64,000 nt of DNA, from NCBI RefSeq assembly GCF_008180615.1, contig NZ_VTEH01000010.1, forward strand, positions 39,610 through 103,609, written 5' to 3'. Shown here in pieces: positions 19,068 through 29,159 of the stretch (position 1 is the first letter of the stretch; the number at the start of each line of letters is the position of its first letter). The notes beneath the pieces were generated by a model, which ran no database searches, had not been told where the DNA came from, and saw nothing but the letters and a program-made list of their open reading frames with translations. This DNA comes from Rossellomorea vietnamensis (GTDB taxonomy: Bacteria; Bacillota; Bacilli; Bacillales; Bacillaceae_B). A program made the position numbers and the translations under genes.

Positions 19068-19311
19068 TTTATAACCTCAATTTTTTGTTTTTTCATCATA
19101 TGTATAGAATTCTCTTCAAGAATTATTATATGCATATCTGAATATGGTTCATTATACTTGAAAAGTCGAGGACATATCGGCTTTTACCCCAAATTAATAA
19201 AAGTAAGGGCTGTAAGCTGTCAGGGGCAGAGACTCATATTAACTAAATCATTTTTCAGTGCATACCAAAAGGGTGCAGGGGGTAAACCCTCAATAAAAAG
19301 AGGTGACAGCC

Positions 19312-19758
19312 ATGGCTTTCGATTATGATTTAGATTTTGATAACATCGATTTTCGTAAGAACCCTGAACTATACAGAGTTGGCAGGGGAGAACAAGGGGT
19401 GCTGATGGTGGAACCTTATAAAAGTGAAATCCTGCAGCATTGGCGATTTAAGACCCCGGAAATCGCAAAGGAGTCCTCTGATAGAATTTATGAGATGTTT
19501 CTTGATTATAAGGAGAAAGAAGATTTTGTCGGCATGGACATGGCGAGGAAATTCCTGCAGATGGGCTATACAAGGGCCCGCCGGTACACGAATTACAAAG
19601 GCGGAAAAAAATATGATGAGAACGGTGATGTAAAGGAAAGGCAGAATGATCCGGAGAAGGCAGAATCAGCGGCCATCTTTATGGAGAAATGGAAGCTGGC
19701 CAGGGAGGATAAAGGTTATCTTAAGCGGAAAAAAGAGCATCAGAAGAAGTATGGCTAA
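19312..19758 (+). CDS. DUF4385 protein
   Basis: 148 residues, soluble, matching the DUF4385 family as I recognise it (YDLDFDNIDFRKNPELYRVGR; ARKFLQMGYTRARRYTNYKGG). The start is taken as ATG 19312, 5 bp after AGAGGTG; an in-frame GTG at 19303 lies inside the ribosome site. Function unknown. Stands alone between minus-strand dbpA and the YiaA gene. Confidence 0.85.
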   Translation: MAFDYDLDFDNIDFRKNPELYRVGRGEQGVLMVEPYKSEILQHWRFKTPEIAKESSDRIYEMFLDYKEKEDFVGMDMARKFLQMGYTRARRYTNYKGGKKYDENGDVKERQNDPEKAESAAIFMEKWKLAREDKGYLKRKKEHQKKYG

Positions 19759-19910
19759 GGTAAAAGCAGGAAGGCCCTAAGCGTTCACTACAGACCTAAT
19801 AAGGATAAAATGAATTGTTGTCTTTAGCTGCACCCTGTTAGGCAGGGGTTATTAAATAATGAATGAGCTATGGAGTGCGAGATAAGATATCGTGCTTCTT
19901 TTTTTTATGT

Positions 19911-20060
19911 AAAGGCTGATTTGGCATACATTGTTGCTTTCGGAAAAATCCCAAGACTTTCCTCTCTAATTGGAGGGTGTAGCCCTTATCTTCTTACTTA
20001 CGGCGATATCTACGTATTTCATGCTGAATAGCCGCAAAGTTTACGAAAAGAGCCTATGTA
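19911..20060. repeat. M element (MITE-like), copy 2
   Basis: AAAGGCTGATTTGGCATAC then ATTGTTGCTTTCGGAAAAA at the left, CCGCAAAGTTTACGAAAAG then AGCC at the right, with the internal CTCTCTAATTGGAGG hairpin. The rest of 19759-20198 holds only the AT-rich leader of the next gene. Confidence 0.7.
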
Positions 20061-20198
20061 AAAGAACCAGCACTCGAGACAGTAGAGAAATTTATAAAAT
20101 GGAAAAATTAACAAACAATACTGTTGAAAATTGCTATAATGATTCTTAACAGCAGTGTTTAAACTTTAATTTTTATAGAGAGCAAAGGGGAGCGGGGA

Positions 20199-20669
20199 AT
20201 GGCTGAAATGAATGAAAACCCAATGGTTTTGAACGATGAGAAGAAGCCAAAGATCAAGATGGAAAGAAAAGAAGGGGAACCCACTGCCGCTTTTAAAGGA
20301 GCAAGCTGGGCAGCATTGACGGCAGGTGTATCAGCCTACTTGATTGGCCTGTTCAATGCAGGGATGGAACTGAATGAGAAAGGGTACTACTTTGCTGTAT
20401 TGGTATTTGGACTGTATGCAGCTGTCTCGCTTCAGAAAGCAGTAAGGGACAAAGAAGAGGATATTCCTGTTTCAGGTATCTATTACGGCCTCAGTTGGTT
20501 TGCAGTAATTGTAGCCATATCCTTGATGGCAATCGGGCTTTATAACGCCGGAAGTATCATTTTAAGTGAAAAAGGATTTTATGCCATGTCATTTGTTCTT
20601 AGTTTGTTTGCGGCCATCACCATTCAGAAAAATATCCGGGATACGCAGGTGGCAAGGGATAGAGATTAA
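20199..20669 (+). CDS. YiaA/YiaB-type membrane protein
   Basis: 156 residues with two copies of the YiaAB two-helix module: helices at about 29-50 and 59-77, and again at about 94-116 and 122-142. Each ends in a similar SLQKAVRD or TIQKNIRD motif. N-terminus is charged and cytoplasmic by the positive-inside rule. Function of the family is unknown. AAAGGGGAGCGGGG precedes the ATG; a terminator follows. Confidence 0.85.
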   Translation: MAEMNENPMVLNDEKKPKIKMERKEGEPTAAFKGASWAALTAGVSAYLIGLFNAGMELNEKGYYFAVLVFGLYAAVSLQKAVRDKEEDIPVSGIYYGLSWFAVIVAISLMAIGLYNAGSIILSEKGFYAMSFVLSLFAAITIQKNIRDTQVARDRD

Positions 20670-20691
20670 TCATTTGGGAAATAGAATCCTG

Positions 20692-20726
20692 GAAAACCCC
20701 ACCTTTCAAGAGTGGGGTTTTCTTGT
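20692..20726 (+). terminator. Terminator of the YiaA-type gene
   Basis: GAAAACCCCAC and GTGGGGTTTTC around CTTTCAAGA, 25 bp after the stop. Confidence 0.88.
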
Positions 20727-21039
20727 GTGGTAACAAAATAGTAAACTGCAGCAAAAACTCTTAAACTTTAAAGTGTTTTTCAGTAACTACCGTTATTGCT
20801 ACACAAACATTAGATGCCTGATTTTAGAATCTACTTTTTATTTACACAGAAAAAGTCGACTTTTCTTTGAAAAGCAATGAATATGTTGCTCTCTTTACTT
20901 AATAGCTTTAGAATCCTTTTATCCTTTTTGAACATTGCCAGCAGGCGCTGGAAAGGATCCTCCTCCATTTTCAAAGTAAAGATGCTGATCATGGCAGTGA
21001 CCGGTGGCAATTATCAATGTGGTTCAGTATGTTGGGTAG
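20727..21039. other. Intergenic region
   Basis: AT-rich; a 71-codon plus-strand frame (20877-21092) has no ribosome site and runs into the hairpin cluster, so I do not call it. No gene seen. Confidence 0.5.
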
Positions 21040-21232
21040 TAAATAGAGGAAAAAAGTTCCCTTATTTACTAAAAAACATTGAAAAAAGCTAAAATAGTGG
21101 AATAAGTTTCCCTTATTTAACTTATTACACAAAAAAAAGTACTTTTCGGTTCAAATAAGAGAAGAAAGTTCCTCTATTTATCCCAAAATGATCTTGAGTT
21201 TTAAATTAAGGGAAAAAAGTTCCCTTATTCTT
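21040..21232. repeat. H cluster 1: four AAATAAGGG hairpins
   Basis: Four imperfect hairpins of the type AAATARRGGAA-loop-TTCCYYTATTT begin at about 21041, 21092, 21153 and 21204, i.e. spaced 51, 61 and 51 bp. The same four-hairpin set with spacing 52, 61 and 52 occurs at 39.67 kb. The left arm of hairpin 1 is exactly complementary to the right arm of hairpin 3. Confidence 0.85.
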
Positions 21233-21427
21233 GCCGCTGGGCACTTAATTAAGGAACTAACAGGCGCTTTCCCTAAGATTAGGCACCCGCCCATAGGAGC
21301 CGGGTATTTTGAATGGAAACCAACACTCTTCCAAAATACCGGAAAAGGAAAAGGTACATTTCAGCAATTTTAAATCTTTGTTGGACTTTTCCAGAGACCT
21401 CATCAAAGGACCGGTTCCCTGATTACC

Positions 21428-21901
21428 CTATGAACCCACTCGCTCCCTGGCAGTATTTCTTCCTGCCCCAATCCGTGTATGACCCTTGGCCTTCCCTAGG
21501 CCATACCGAGGCATATTCCCAAAAATGGATTCATAGTTTCCTTTCTTTACTTGATAGGTTTCATGAAAAATACCAACAGCTCCATTGCTTCCAATCTTTT
21601 TATTGAAGTTTTTCCAGGCAGCCAAGTGTTTGTCATAATGTGCATAAGCCAGGAGGTCGTCCATCGAACGCCAGTATTGAATCATGGCAGTGGTCCTGAG
21701 TCCGAAGTAGCTTTCCATGGATAAAAAACCGAGTTCATCTTTATGGGAATAAAGCTCCTGAATCATACCAGGCATTGCTTTTACTACAGGCGCCCATTTA
21801 TGAATCGCCCAAGGTTTATTGATTCGCATCCCTATTATGAATACAACAATGTCCTCACTGTTATCGGCCGTATAGCGTCCATTGAGTATCGGATTTCCCA
21901 T
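21428..21901 (-). CDS. DUF4188 protein
   Basis: 157 residues of the DUF4188 family (a ferredoxin-like, monooxygenase/aldoxime-dehydratase-related fold): IVVFIIGMRINK, AMIQYWRSMDDLLAYA, GIFHETYQV. Start overlaps the PadR stop as TAATG, so it is translated with, and probably autoregulated through, the PadR regulator. Such PadR-DUF4188 pairs are common in Bacillaceae. Substrate unknown. Confidence 0.88.
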   Translation of the reverse strand: MGNPILNGRYTADNSEDIVVFIIGMRINKPWAIHKWAPVVKAMPGMIQELYSHKDELGFLSMESYFGLRTTAMIQYWRSMDDLLAYAHYDKHLAAWKNFNKKIGSNGAVGIFHETYQVKKGNYESIFGNMPRYGLGKAKGHTRIGAGRNTARERVGS

Positions 21902-22458
21902 TACAAATCCTCCATTTCTTCAAACTTACTCAAAGTAGATTCACACCATTCCACACCAGCTTTTGTTACTCTCTTGCCGTAATCCAATGTAAACAGCCAA
22001 TAGGCTGCATCTCCATCAAGGGAATGGTTGGCGGTAATGGATTGTTCAATAGTTATATAGGTTTGGCAGCGTTTTTCTAAATCCCGCTTATAATTGTGCA
22101 GGAGTACGAGGGTCTTTTCTTTTGACTGGTGCTGGCCGAAAAATAACTTAAGCAAAATTTCGTTTCGCTCAACGGGCAATTGTTCAATAGGTTCCTCCAG
22201 CCAGTTCTTTAAGGTTTCTTTGCCTTTCTGAGTAAGGTAGTATTCATTTTTGTCTCTTTTACCCGGTGTCGAAGACTCTTTGATTTCCGCCAGGTCTTCT
22301 TCAACAATAAGCTTCAGTGCAGGATATATCTGGCCATAACTGATCTTCCAGAAATGGCTTAAGCTGTTATCAATCAGCTGCTTAATGGCATACCCCGATT
22401 TACAGTCTGTCGTCAGAATTCCTAAAATAGCGTACGTTGTATCATTGTATTTTTTCAT
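21901..22458 (-). CDS. PadR-family transcriptional regulator
   Basis: 185 residues: a winged helix (about 5-85, YAILGILTTDCKSGYAIKQ ... YGQIYPALKLI) and the PadR C-terminal coiled dimerisation domain (Vir_act_alpha_C type). The start is placed at 22458 because AGGTGG lies 6 bp upstream and the protein then begins MKKYNDTTYAILG; an upstream in-frame ATG at 22527 would read through the putative operator. Probably represses itself and the DUF4188 gene. Confidence 0.9.
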   Translation of the reverse strand: MKKYNDTTYAILGILTTDCKSGYAIKQLIDNSLSHFWKISYGQIYPALKLIVEEDLAEIKESSTPGKRDKNEYYLTQKGKETLKNWLEEPIEQLPVERNEILLKLFFGQHQSKEKTLVLLHNYKRDLEKRCQTYITIEQSITANHSLDGDAAYWLFTLDYGKRVTKAGVEWCESTLSKFEEMEDL

Positions 22459-22469
22459 AACGATCCACC

Positions 22470-22497
22470 TATCTAAAAGATATGTATCATTTAGATA
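22470..22497. promoter_or_regulatory. Putative PadR operator
   Basis: TATCTAAA (22470-22477) and TTTAGATA (22490-22497) form a perfect 8-bp inverted repeat, 12 bp apart, just upstream of the padR ribosome site. Position and symmetry suit an autorepressor site. Region 22498-22946 otherwise holds no gene I can support. Confidence 0.6.
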
Positions 22498-22946
22498 TAT
22501 ATTATAGGGAAGATTCTCGAAATGCAAATTGGATTTCGGAATAATGAAATTATGCAGGTTATCTAAGTCAGGAATTGCTCAAATAATCCAGAAGAATATT
22601 GATTCTGGAAAGTGGTCTGACAATTATTGTGGGAAATTTAATTTGTAGGTCGCTGAACGCCCGCTTCTGCTTTTGCTGTACCGCCCGCCCCGCAGAGTTG
22701 TGCACCTGGAAAGGAAACAACATATTCAACAGCCGCACTCTTTGTCAAATCACTCTTTGCTCTCCAACTATAAAGATACAGCTTTTTACAATCGGCCGGA
22801 AATAGTCTATAATTATCAGATAACCACTGTTATTTTAATTCTGGAAATTATTTAAATATACTATAAATAAAGTTATAATTGATCTAAAGACTTCCAAGCA
22901 GGAATGCCTGCTCTACTATACAAATATAGGGATAAGGATGGGTATT

Positions 22947-24485
22947 ATGAGCAACCTACAGACGAAAACAGACGTTATTTTGATTGGTGCCGGAGTCATG
23001 AGTGCAACTTTGGGTTCTATATTGAAAGAATTAGCTCCCCAATGGAATATCAAGGTATTTGAGAAGCTGGATAGTGCGGGGGAAGAAAGCTCGAATGAAT
23101 GGAATAATGCCGGGACAGGCCATGCGGCATTGTGTGAGCTGAATTATACGACTGAAAAGCCGGACGGCTCTATTGATATCACAAAGGCTGTCAAGGTCAA
23201 TGAGCAGTTCCAGGTTTCAAAGCAGTTTTGGTCTTTTCTTGTAAACAATGACCTGATTAGCAATCCTGAAGATTTCATCATGCCGATTCCTCATATGAGC
23301 ATGGTTCAAGGGGAAAGCAACATTAATTTTTTAAAAAATAGATTTAAAGCGCTTTCAACTAATCCGTTATTTGAGGGGATGGAATTCTCCGAAGATCCGG
23401 AAAAGCTGAAGGAGTGGATTCCGCTTATCATGAACGGCCGTAAGTCGGGTGAACCAATTGCGGCGACCAAGATTGATTCAGGAACGGATGTGAACTTCGG
23501 GGCGCTGACCCGCATGCTGTTTGATCACTTAAAGACTAAAGATGTAGAGATCAATTACAAGCACAGTGTGGAGGATTTTAAGCGTACTGGCGACGGTTCT
23601 TGGGAAGTGAAAGTACACGATTTAGAAAACAAGAAGATAGAGTACCATAACGCCAAATTCGTTTTCATCGGCGGAGGAGGCGGAAGTCTGCCATTGCTTC
23701 AAAAAACAGGCATCCCTGAGTCCAAGCAGATTGGCGGATTTCCTGTAAGCGGGCTTTTCCTGGTATGCAACAAGCCGGAAATCGCAGCACTTCATCATGG
23801 GAAGGTGTACGGTAAGGCTAAGGTAGGGGCTCCTCCAATGTCTGTACCGCATTTAGATACTCGGTATATCGACAACAAAAAATCCCTGCTGTTTGGACCG
23901 TTTGCCGGCTTCTCGCCAAAATTTTTGAAAACGGGTTCAAATTTAGATTTAATCGGTTCTGTAAAGCCGAATAATGTCCTTACGATGCTGGCAGCAGGAG
24001 CGAAAGAGATGTCATTGACAAAATACCTGATTCAGCAGGTCATGCTGTCTCATGAAAAGCGCATGGATGAATTGCGTGAGTTCATTCCCAATGCAAAGTC
24101 AGAGGACTGGGATATCGTCGTTGCAGGCCAGCGTGTGCAGGTAATCAAGGATACCGACACAGGCAAAGGAACTCTTCAATTTGGTACGGAAGTTGTCAGC
24201 GCGGCAGATGGTTCAATCGCAGCATTGCTGGGTGCATCTCCGGGTGCTTCCACTGCCGTCAACGTCATGCTTGAGTTATTGGGCAGATGCTTCCCGCAGC
24301 ATATGGAAAAGTGGGAGCCGAAAATTAAAGAGATGATTCCTTCTTATGGACTGCTGCTTTCTGAAAACCCTGAGCTTTTCCGGGAAATTCATGAGTCTAC
24401 TGCGGAGACACTTGGTCTTAACAACAAAAAAAGCTCTTTAGTTAAATCCTTGGATAAAGAGACTATTGAAAAAGTGACAAGTTGA
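22947..24485 (+). CDS. mqo: Malate:quinone oxidoreductase
   Basis: FAD-dependent, membrane-associated enzyme that oxidises L-malate to oxaloacetate and passes electrons to quinone in the TCA cycle. 512 residues from ATG 22947; FAD dinucleotide motif [12 protein letters not shown] at about 13-24, conserved [20 protein letters not shown], and the C-terminal [11 protein letters not shown] contact. The start at 22947 has AAGGA 8 bp upstream and matches B. subtilis [14 protein letters not shown]; ATG 22938 is an alternative. Confidence 0.96.
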   Translation: MSNLQTKTDVILIGAGVMSATLGSILKELAPQWNIKVFEKLDSAGEESSNEWNNAGTGHAALCELNYTTEKPDGSIDITKAVKVNEQFQVSKQFWSFLVNNDLISNPEDFIMPIPHMSMVQGESNINFLKNRFKALSTNPLFEGMEFSEDPEKLKEWIPLIMNGRKSGEPIAATKIDSGTDVNFGALTRMLFDHLKTKDVEINYKHSVEDFKRTGDGSWEVKVHDLENKKIEYHNAKFVFIGGGGGSLPLLQKTGIPESKQIGGFPVSGLFLVCNKPEIAALHHGKVYGKAKVGAPPMSVPHLDTRYIDNKKSLLFGPFAGFSPKFLKTGSNLDLIGSVKPNNVLTMLAAGAKEMSLTKYLIQQVMLSHEKRMDELREFIPNAKSEDWDIVVAGQRVQVIKDTDTGKGTLQFGTEVVSAADGSIAALLGASPGASTAVNVMLELLGRCFPQHMEKWEPKIKEMIPSYGLLLSENPELFREIHESTAETLGLNNKKSSLVKSLDKETIEKVTS

Positions 24486-24499
24486 TTGAATAGAGGCGG

Positions 24500-24539
24500 G
24501 AACCTTCAAGCTGCAGGAGAGCTGAAGGTTTCTTTTTTT
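24500..24539 (+). terminator. Terminator of mqo
   Basis: ACCTTCaAGCT and AGCTGAAGGT around GCAGGAG, followed by TTTCTTTTTTT. Confidence 0.88.
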
Positions 24540-24627
24540 GCAGGCTGTTTTTTCGCAAAGATTGTGGCTGCTTCAAACGAAATGGATTTCCGCTCCAGGC
24601 GAACGACTCCGCGGGGCGGGCGGTGAA

Positions 24628-24932
24628 GTAAAAGCGGAAGCGGCCGTTCAGCGACGTACAGATTTTAGGGCTCTCGTATGAGATAAAGGAATCACGAAGA
24701 GCGAAGCGATTCGATGATGACTTATCTTTATAAAGTGGAAAGGCCCCGCTCAGCGGCGTACGGACTGGACTGACTCCGCATGAGATAAAGGAAACACAAC
24801 GAACGTAGTGAGTTGATGTTGACTTATCGCAAGGAGGAGGCAGGGAAGTACGCTAGCCGTTGGGGCCTTGCAGCTAGATTAGCAAGGAGAGAGACCGAAA
24901 TCTGCTAGTCGCTGGCCGCTGGAGCTGGATGA
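24628..24932. repeat. S elements, copies 2 and 3 (tandem)
   Basis: Two reverse-orientation S copies in a row. Each has a GCTCAGCGGCGTAC-type or GTTCAGCGACGTAC-type end, CGTATGAGATAAAGGAATCA or CGCATGAGATAAAGGAAACA, and GATGACTTATC or GTTGACTTATC; the second ends in GCTAGCCGTTGGGGCC. A third partial end follows (CTGCTAGTCGCTGGCCGC). No credible gene. Confidence 0.75.
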
Positions 24933-24960
24933 GCCTCCTCGGCTGCGCCTGCATAAAATG

Positions 24961-25030
24961 TAGAAGCGCCCTGAACAGCCCCGACAGGCAAATAACCCGA
25001 GGGGCTGGGCGCTGGCACTGGATTGGGGGT
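24961..25030. repeat. R element, copy 4 (core deleted)
   Basis: GAAGCGCCCTGAACAGCCCC then GACAGGCAAATAACCCG and GGGGCTGGGCGCTGG. Both outer arms are present but the central CCGGAGAA hairpin is missing. Confidence 0.7.
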
Positions 25031-25337
25031 CTCACCTGTCCCGCTAGTCCCGCAGGAGATCGTACGCCTGCAGCGAAGATCCTCCTTCTTAAAGGGGGGG
25101 GAAGGTAAATTCTCATTTTAAGTCAGCAATTAACCAATAATAGACTATTTTATAGACTGTTTTCGCATTTTTTTCTTTCGACAGTATCCGCCTCCTGATA
25201 CTAAGATTTTTCTCTTTTTCACCTCTCCGTTATCTTATCTAGTATATTACTCCCCGGATAATTTTAATGAAACATCCCCTTTCAATTCCAGATGTGCTAA
25301 ATTTAAATAAAATGCTATTAAAAAGAGGTCCTTGACA

Positions 25338-26909
25338 GTGAATTCTGAAGTAACAGCTTATATTACTTTGATATGTACTTCCAGTGTACTCAGCCTATAT
25401 TTAAGTTTCTTTGTATATTCCAGGCGCCTTCACTATAAAAATATTGCACCTTTATTTATTCTTCACACCATGTTCAACTTTATTTATTGCGTAGGGTCAG
25501 CCTTTGTTCTGCTATCTTCCTCGCTTCCAGAAATCAAGTTTTGGACTATTGTTTTATATGCAGGGATGCCTTTTTCTCCTGCTCTCGGGCTGATGTTTAT
25601 CATGCGCTATTTGGGGATGAAGCTGACTGCTGCAAGGTTGGCGGCACTTCTTACAATCCCTTTTATTAGCTTAATCATGGTCGCCACAAACGATTTTCAT
25701 CATCTTCATTACAAAATATATGAAATTGATGCTGAATTAGGAGCACCTTTTGTGCACCAGGAAATCGGGCAGTGGTATGTAATACACGGGCTGTACACAT
25801 TCGGCAGCCTATTTGCGGCATTGCTCCTGTTACTTTCCCGCTGGAAGGAAACGGCTAAAGCTTACCGGCCGCAATTGATTTCACTTATTTTCGCTCAACT
25901 TGTTCCGATTATTACTGCTTTTATTTATTTAATCGGCATCACCCCAACGGGCATTGACCCCGTGCCAATGGTCCTGTGGGTGACGTCCCTTTGCTATTTT
26001 TGGTCTATCAGTACATCCCGGATGTTTACCCTTATGCCAATTGCGAAAGATGCCATCTTTCAAAGTATTAATGATGGAGTAGTGGTGCTGGATGAATCTC
26101 AAAGATTAATCGAGTTCAATCAGGCTTCACAAGAAATGTTTCCCGGCTTGTCTAAAGATATGCTTGGAATCGAATTCTTAAGAATTTGGGAAAATTTTTC
26201 GGGACAAGCCTTTCCATATGAATTTAATACAGGCTCTTTTCAACAAGAATTACAGTTTACAGTTGATGGCCCCTTGGATAGGGCCTTCCAAGTACGAGTT
26301 TCCCAGCTTCATCAGGCTCATCAGAAGAATGGCATTTTAATCATATTTACTGATATTACTGAGGTTAAGCAGCTGCAGATGAAGTTAGAGCACCTGGCTT
26401 ATCATGATGAGCTCACTCAAGTGTATAACCGCCGTGCATTCTTCACACAATGTAAACGAGCATATAAGGAGTCACAGAAGGACTCTTCCCCGTTTACCGT
26501 GATTATCATGGATATTGATCATTTTAAAAGCGTAAATGATACTTATGGCCATAATGTTGGAGATCAATTGCTGGTACATGTCGTCAAATCCTGTCAATCA
26601 CAGTTGAAGAAAGAAGATCTCTTTGCCCGCTACGGCGGGGAGGAATTTGTTCTTGCGCTGAAAGGGTATACTTGTCAGGAAGCGGAGTCGCTGGCTGAGC
26701 GGATAAGGCTTTATCTGGAGACAGAACCGTTCAAGGTAAAGGATATCAATATTGTGGCCACTATGAGTTTCGGGGTGGCGGAAGCAGAGCCGGAAAATGC
26801 GGAAACACTTTTTGATCTTCTGAATAAAGCAGATAAAGCTTTATATTCTGCTAAAGCCGCAGGGCGGAACAGAGTTCAGGTTTATCATGAAGAAGAGATC
26901 CTCATTTGA
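25338..26909 (+). CDS. Membrane diguanylate cyclase (7TM-PAS-GGDEF)
   Basis: Makes c-di-GMP from GTP. 523 residues: a seven-helix membrane sensor (about 1-220, HisKA_7TM type), PAS (about 235-345), and GGDEF (about 350-520) with active-site GGEEF (RYGGEEFVLA) and the GTP-binding NRRAFF and DIDHFKSVNDTYGH motifs, so it should be catalytic. GTG 25338 has AGAGG 9 bp upstream; a TTG at 25332 is too close. It stands alone. A c-di-GMP riboswitch gene lies 6 kb downstream and may respond to it. Confidence 0.93.
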   Translation: MNSEVTAYITLICTSSVLSLYLSFFVYSRRLHYKNIAPLFILHTMFNFIYCVGSAFVLLSSSLPEIKFWTIVLYAGMPFSPALGLMFIMRYLGMKLTAARLAALLTIPFISLIMVATNDFHHLHYKIYEIDAELGAPFVHQEIGQWYVIHGLYTFGSLFAALLLLLSRWKETAKAYRPQLISLIFAQLVPIITAFIYLIGITPTGIDPVPMVLWVTSLCYFWSISTSRMFTLMPIAKDAIFQSINDGVVVLDESQRLIEFNQASQEMFPGLSKDMLGIEFLRIWENFSGQAFPYEFNTGSFQQELQFTVDGPLDRAFQVRVSQLHQAHQKNGILIIFTDITEVKQLQMKLEHLAYHDELTQVYNRRAFFTQCKRAYKESQKDSSPFTVIIMDIDHFKSVNDTYGHNVGDQLLVHVVKSCQSQLKKEDLFARYGGEEFVLALKGYTCQEAESLAERIRLYLETEPFKVKDINIVATMSFGVAEAEPENAETLFDLLNKADKALYSAKAAGRNRVQVYHEEEILI

Positions 26910-26930
26910 GGAAAAACTAAGAAGCCAGTT

Positions 26931-26965
26931 AAAAACCGCTTCCAGGATGCTGGAAGCGGTTTTTG
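26931..26965. terminator. Bidirectional terminator, cyclase / ahpF
   Basis: AAAAACCGCTTCCA and TGGAAGCGGTTTTT around GGATGC, between two convergent genes. Confidence 0.92.
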
Positions 26966-26967
26966 TA

Positions 26968-28497
26968 TTAATTACGGATAAGGTAGTCAAACGCACCCAA
27001 TGCGGCCGTTGCTCCTGATCCCATAGAGATAATGATTTGCTTGTAAGCACTGTCTGTACAGTCTCCTGCAGCAAACACTCCAGGGAGGGTAGTAGCACCC
27101 TGCTTATCGATGACGATCTCTCCCATACGGTTGCGGTCAAGGACATCGCCTAACCAATCCGTGTTAGGAACAAGGCCGATCTGAACGAATACACCCTCGA
27201 GATTGATGTGCTGTTCGGTTTCTGTATCACGTTCCACATAAGTGATTCCGTTCACCTTATCGGTACCGGTAATCTCTTTTGTTTGCGCGTTCTTGATCAC
27301 AGTTACATTCGGCAGGCTGTATAGGCGGTCTTGTAAGACAGCGTCCGCTTTCAGTTCAGCATTGAACTCAAGGACGGTTACGTGCTTAACAATCCCGGCA
27401 AGGTCAATCGCAGCTTCCACACCGGAGTTGCCGCCGCCGATGACGGCTACATGTTTGCCTTCGAATAAAGGTCCGTCACAGTGAGGGCAGTAAGCTACCC
27501 CTTTATTCTTTAATTCATCTTCGCCTGGAACACCAACTTTTCGCCAGCGTGCACCAGTTGATAGAATAAGAGACTTACTTTTTAGAACAGCTCCATTTTC
27601 AAGCTCAAGCTCGATAAGGTCTTTCTTTTCAAGACGGCTTGCACGCTGCAGGTTCATGACATCAATGCCGTAATCCTTCACATGCTCTTCCAAGCTTGCG
27701 ACAAGCTTAGGGCCTTCTGTCTGCTTGACGCTGATGAAGTTCTCGATGCCCAGCGTGTCCATAACTTGTCCACCGAAGCGCTCTGCAACGATACCTGTAC
27801 GGATACCTTTACGGGCTGCATAAATGGCAGCACTGGCTCCTGCAGGGCCTCCTCCAACGACGAGAACATCATAAGGGTCCTTGCCAGAAAGCTCAGAAGC
27901 ATCAGGACCGCCTCCCATTTTGCCAAGAATCTCTTCAAGGGACATACGTCCGCTTCCGAATTCTTCGCCATTCAGGAATACAGTTGGCACAGCCATGACT
28001 TCCTTGCTCTCTACTTCATCTTTGAAAGCAGCGCCGTCAATCATGGTATGAGTGACGCCTTCATTGAAGATACTCATCAGGTTAAGTGCCTGTACGACAT
28101 CAGGGCAGTTGTGGCAGCTCAAACTGATATAAGATTCGAAATGGTAATCGCCCTTTAGGTTCTTGACTTGGTCAAGAACACTTTGGTCTACTTTAGGAGC
28201 TCTTCCGCTCACTTGCAGAAGGGCAAGGACCAACGAAGTGAACTCATGACCGAGAGGGATACCGGCAAAGGTTACGCCGGTATCTTCTCCGATGCGGTTC
28301 ACACTAAAGCTTGGTGTGCGATCGAGTTCAGTGTTTTCTACTTTAATGTGAGAGGACATTGTAGCCAGTTCATCTACTAAAACAAGCATGTCACGGGAAA
28401 CTTCATCATCGCCCGCACTCACTTTAAGCAGAATGTCGCCCTCAAGTAATTCAAGATATTGGGCTAACTGTGCTTTGATATCTGCATCAAGTAACAT
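26968..28497 (-). CDS. ahpF: Alkyl hydroperoxide reductase subunit F
   Basis: NADH-dependent flavoprotein that reduces AhpC; 509 residues. An N-terminal double thioredoxin-fold domain has redox CHNC near residue 128, followed by FAD domain (VVGGGPAGASAAIYAARKG) and NADH domain with the CPHC disulfide near residue 342 (AYCPHCDGP). It follows ahpC with a 13-bp gap, so the two share a transcript. Confidence 0.97.
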   Translation of the reverse strand: MLLDADIKAQLAQYLELLEGDILLKVSAGDDEVSRDMLVLVDELATMSSHIKVENTELDRTPSFSVNRIGEDTGVTFAGIPLGHEFTSLVLALLQVSGRAPKVDQSVLDQVKNLKGDYHFESYISLSCHNCPDVVQALNLMSIFNEGVTHTMIDGAAFKDEVESKEVMAVPTVFLNGEEFGSGRMSLEEILGKMGGGPDASELSGKDPYDVLVVGGGPAGASAAIYAARKGIRTGIVAERFGGQVMDTLGIENFISVKQTEGPKLVASLEEHVKDYGIDVMNLQRASRLEKKDLIELELENGAVLKSKSLILSTGARWRKVGVPGEDELKNKGVAYCPHCDGPLFEGKHVAVIGGGNSGVEAAIDLAGIVKHVTVLEFNAELKADAVLQDRLYSLPNVTVIKNAQTKEITGTDKVNGITYVERDTETEQHINLEGVFVQIGLVPNTDWLGDVLDRNRMGEIVIDKQGATTLPGVFAAGDCTDSAYKQIIISMGSGATAALGAFDYLIRN

Positions 28498-28510
28498 TTA
28501 TTCCAACTCC

Positions 28511-29074
28511 TTAGATTTTACCTACAAGGTCAAGGCTTGGCTTAAGTGTGTCAGAACCTTCCTGCCATTTAGCAGGGCAAACTTCGCCTGGGTTCTTTCT
28601 TACATACTGTGCTGCCTTCACTTTGCTTACTAGGATATCTGCATCACGGCCGATGCCGCCAGCGTTGATTTCAACTGTTTGGATAACGCCGTCTGGATCG
28701 ATAATGAATGTTCCGCGGTCAGCAAGGCCATCTTCTTCATTTAATACTTCAAAGTTGCGAGTGATTCTTTGAGAAGGGTCACCGATCATCGCATACTTGA
28801 TTTTACCGATAGTTTCTGAGCTGTCGTGCCAGCCTTTATGTGTGAAGTGAGTATCAGTAGAAACAGAATATACTTCAACACCTAGAGATTTAAGCTCTTC
28901 GTAGTTGTTTTGTAGATCTTCAAGTTCAGTTGGGCATACGAAAGTGAAATCTGCAGGGTAGAAGCAGAAAATGCTCCATTGGCCTTTTAGGCTTTCTTCT
29001 GTTACTTCGATGAACTCACCATCTTTAAATGCTTGTGCTTTAAATGGTTTTACTTCTGATCCGATAAGAGACAT
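28511..29074 (-). CDS. ahpC: Alkyl hydroperoxide reductase subunit C
   Basis: Typical 2-Cys peroxiredoxin that reduces H2O2, peroxynitrite and organic peroxides. 187 residues with peroxidatic C47 (FTFVCPTE) and resolving C166 (GEVCPAKW). First gene of ahpCF; a PerR box lies about 33 bp upstream. Confidence 0.98.
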   Translation of the reverse strand: MSLIGSEVKPFKAQAFKDGEFIEVTEESLKGQWSIFCFYPADFTFVCPTELEDLQNNYEELKSLGVEVYSVSTDTHFTHKGWHDSSETIGKIKYAMIGDPSQRITRNFEVLNEEDGLADRGTFIIDPDGVIQTVEINAGGIGRDADILVSKVKAAQYVRKNPGEVCPAKWQEGSDTLKPSLDLVGKI

Positions 29075-29106
29075 AGTATGTCGTCCTCCTTCAATATGGT
29101 TAATTT

Positions 29107-29121
29107 TTATAATAATTCTAA
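29107..29121 (-). promoter_or_regulatory. PerR box of ahpCF
   Basis: TTATAATAATTCTAA matches the PerR consensus TTATAATNATTATAA at 14 of 15 positions. A weaker second match follows near 29141-29156. Peroxide induction through PerR is expected. Confidence 0.85.
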
Positions 29122-29159
29122 TCTGATATATATTATTATATAGAATCTATTATACGTCA

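Noticed and set aside
20877-21092. 71-codon frame
   Set aside because: No ribosome site, low-complexity start and overlap with the H hairpins.
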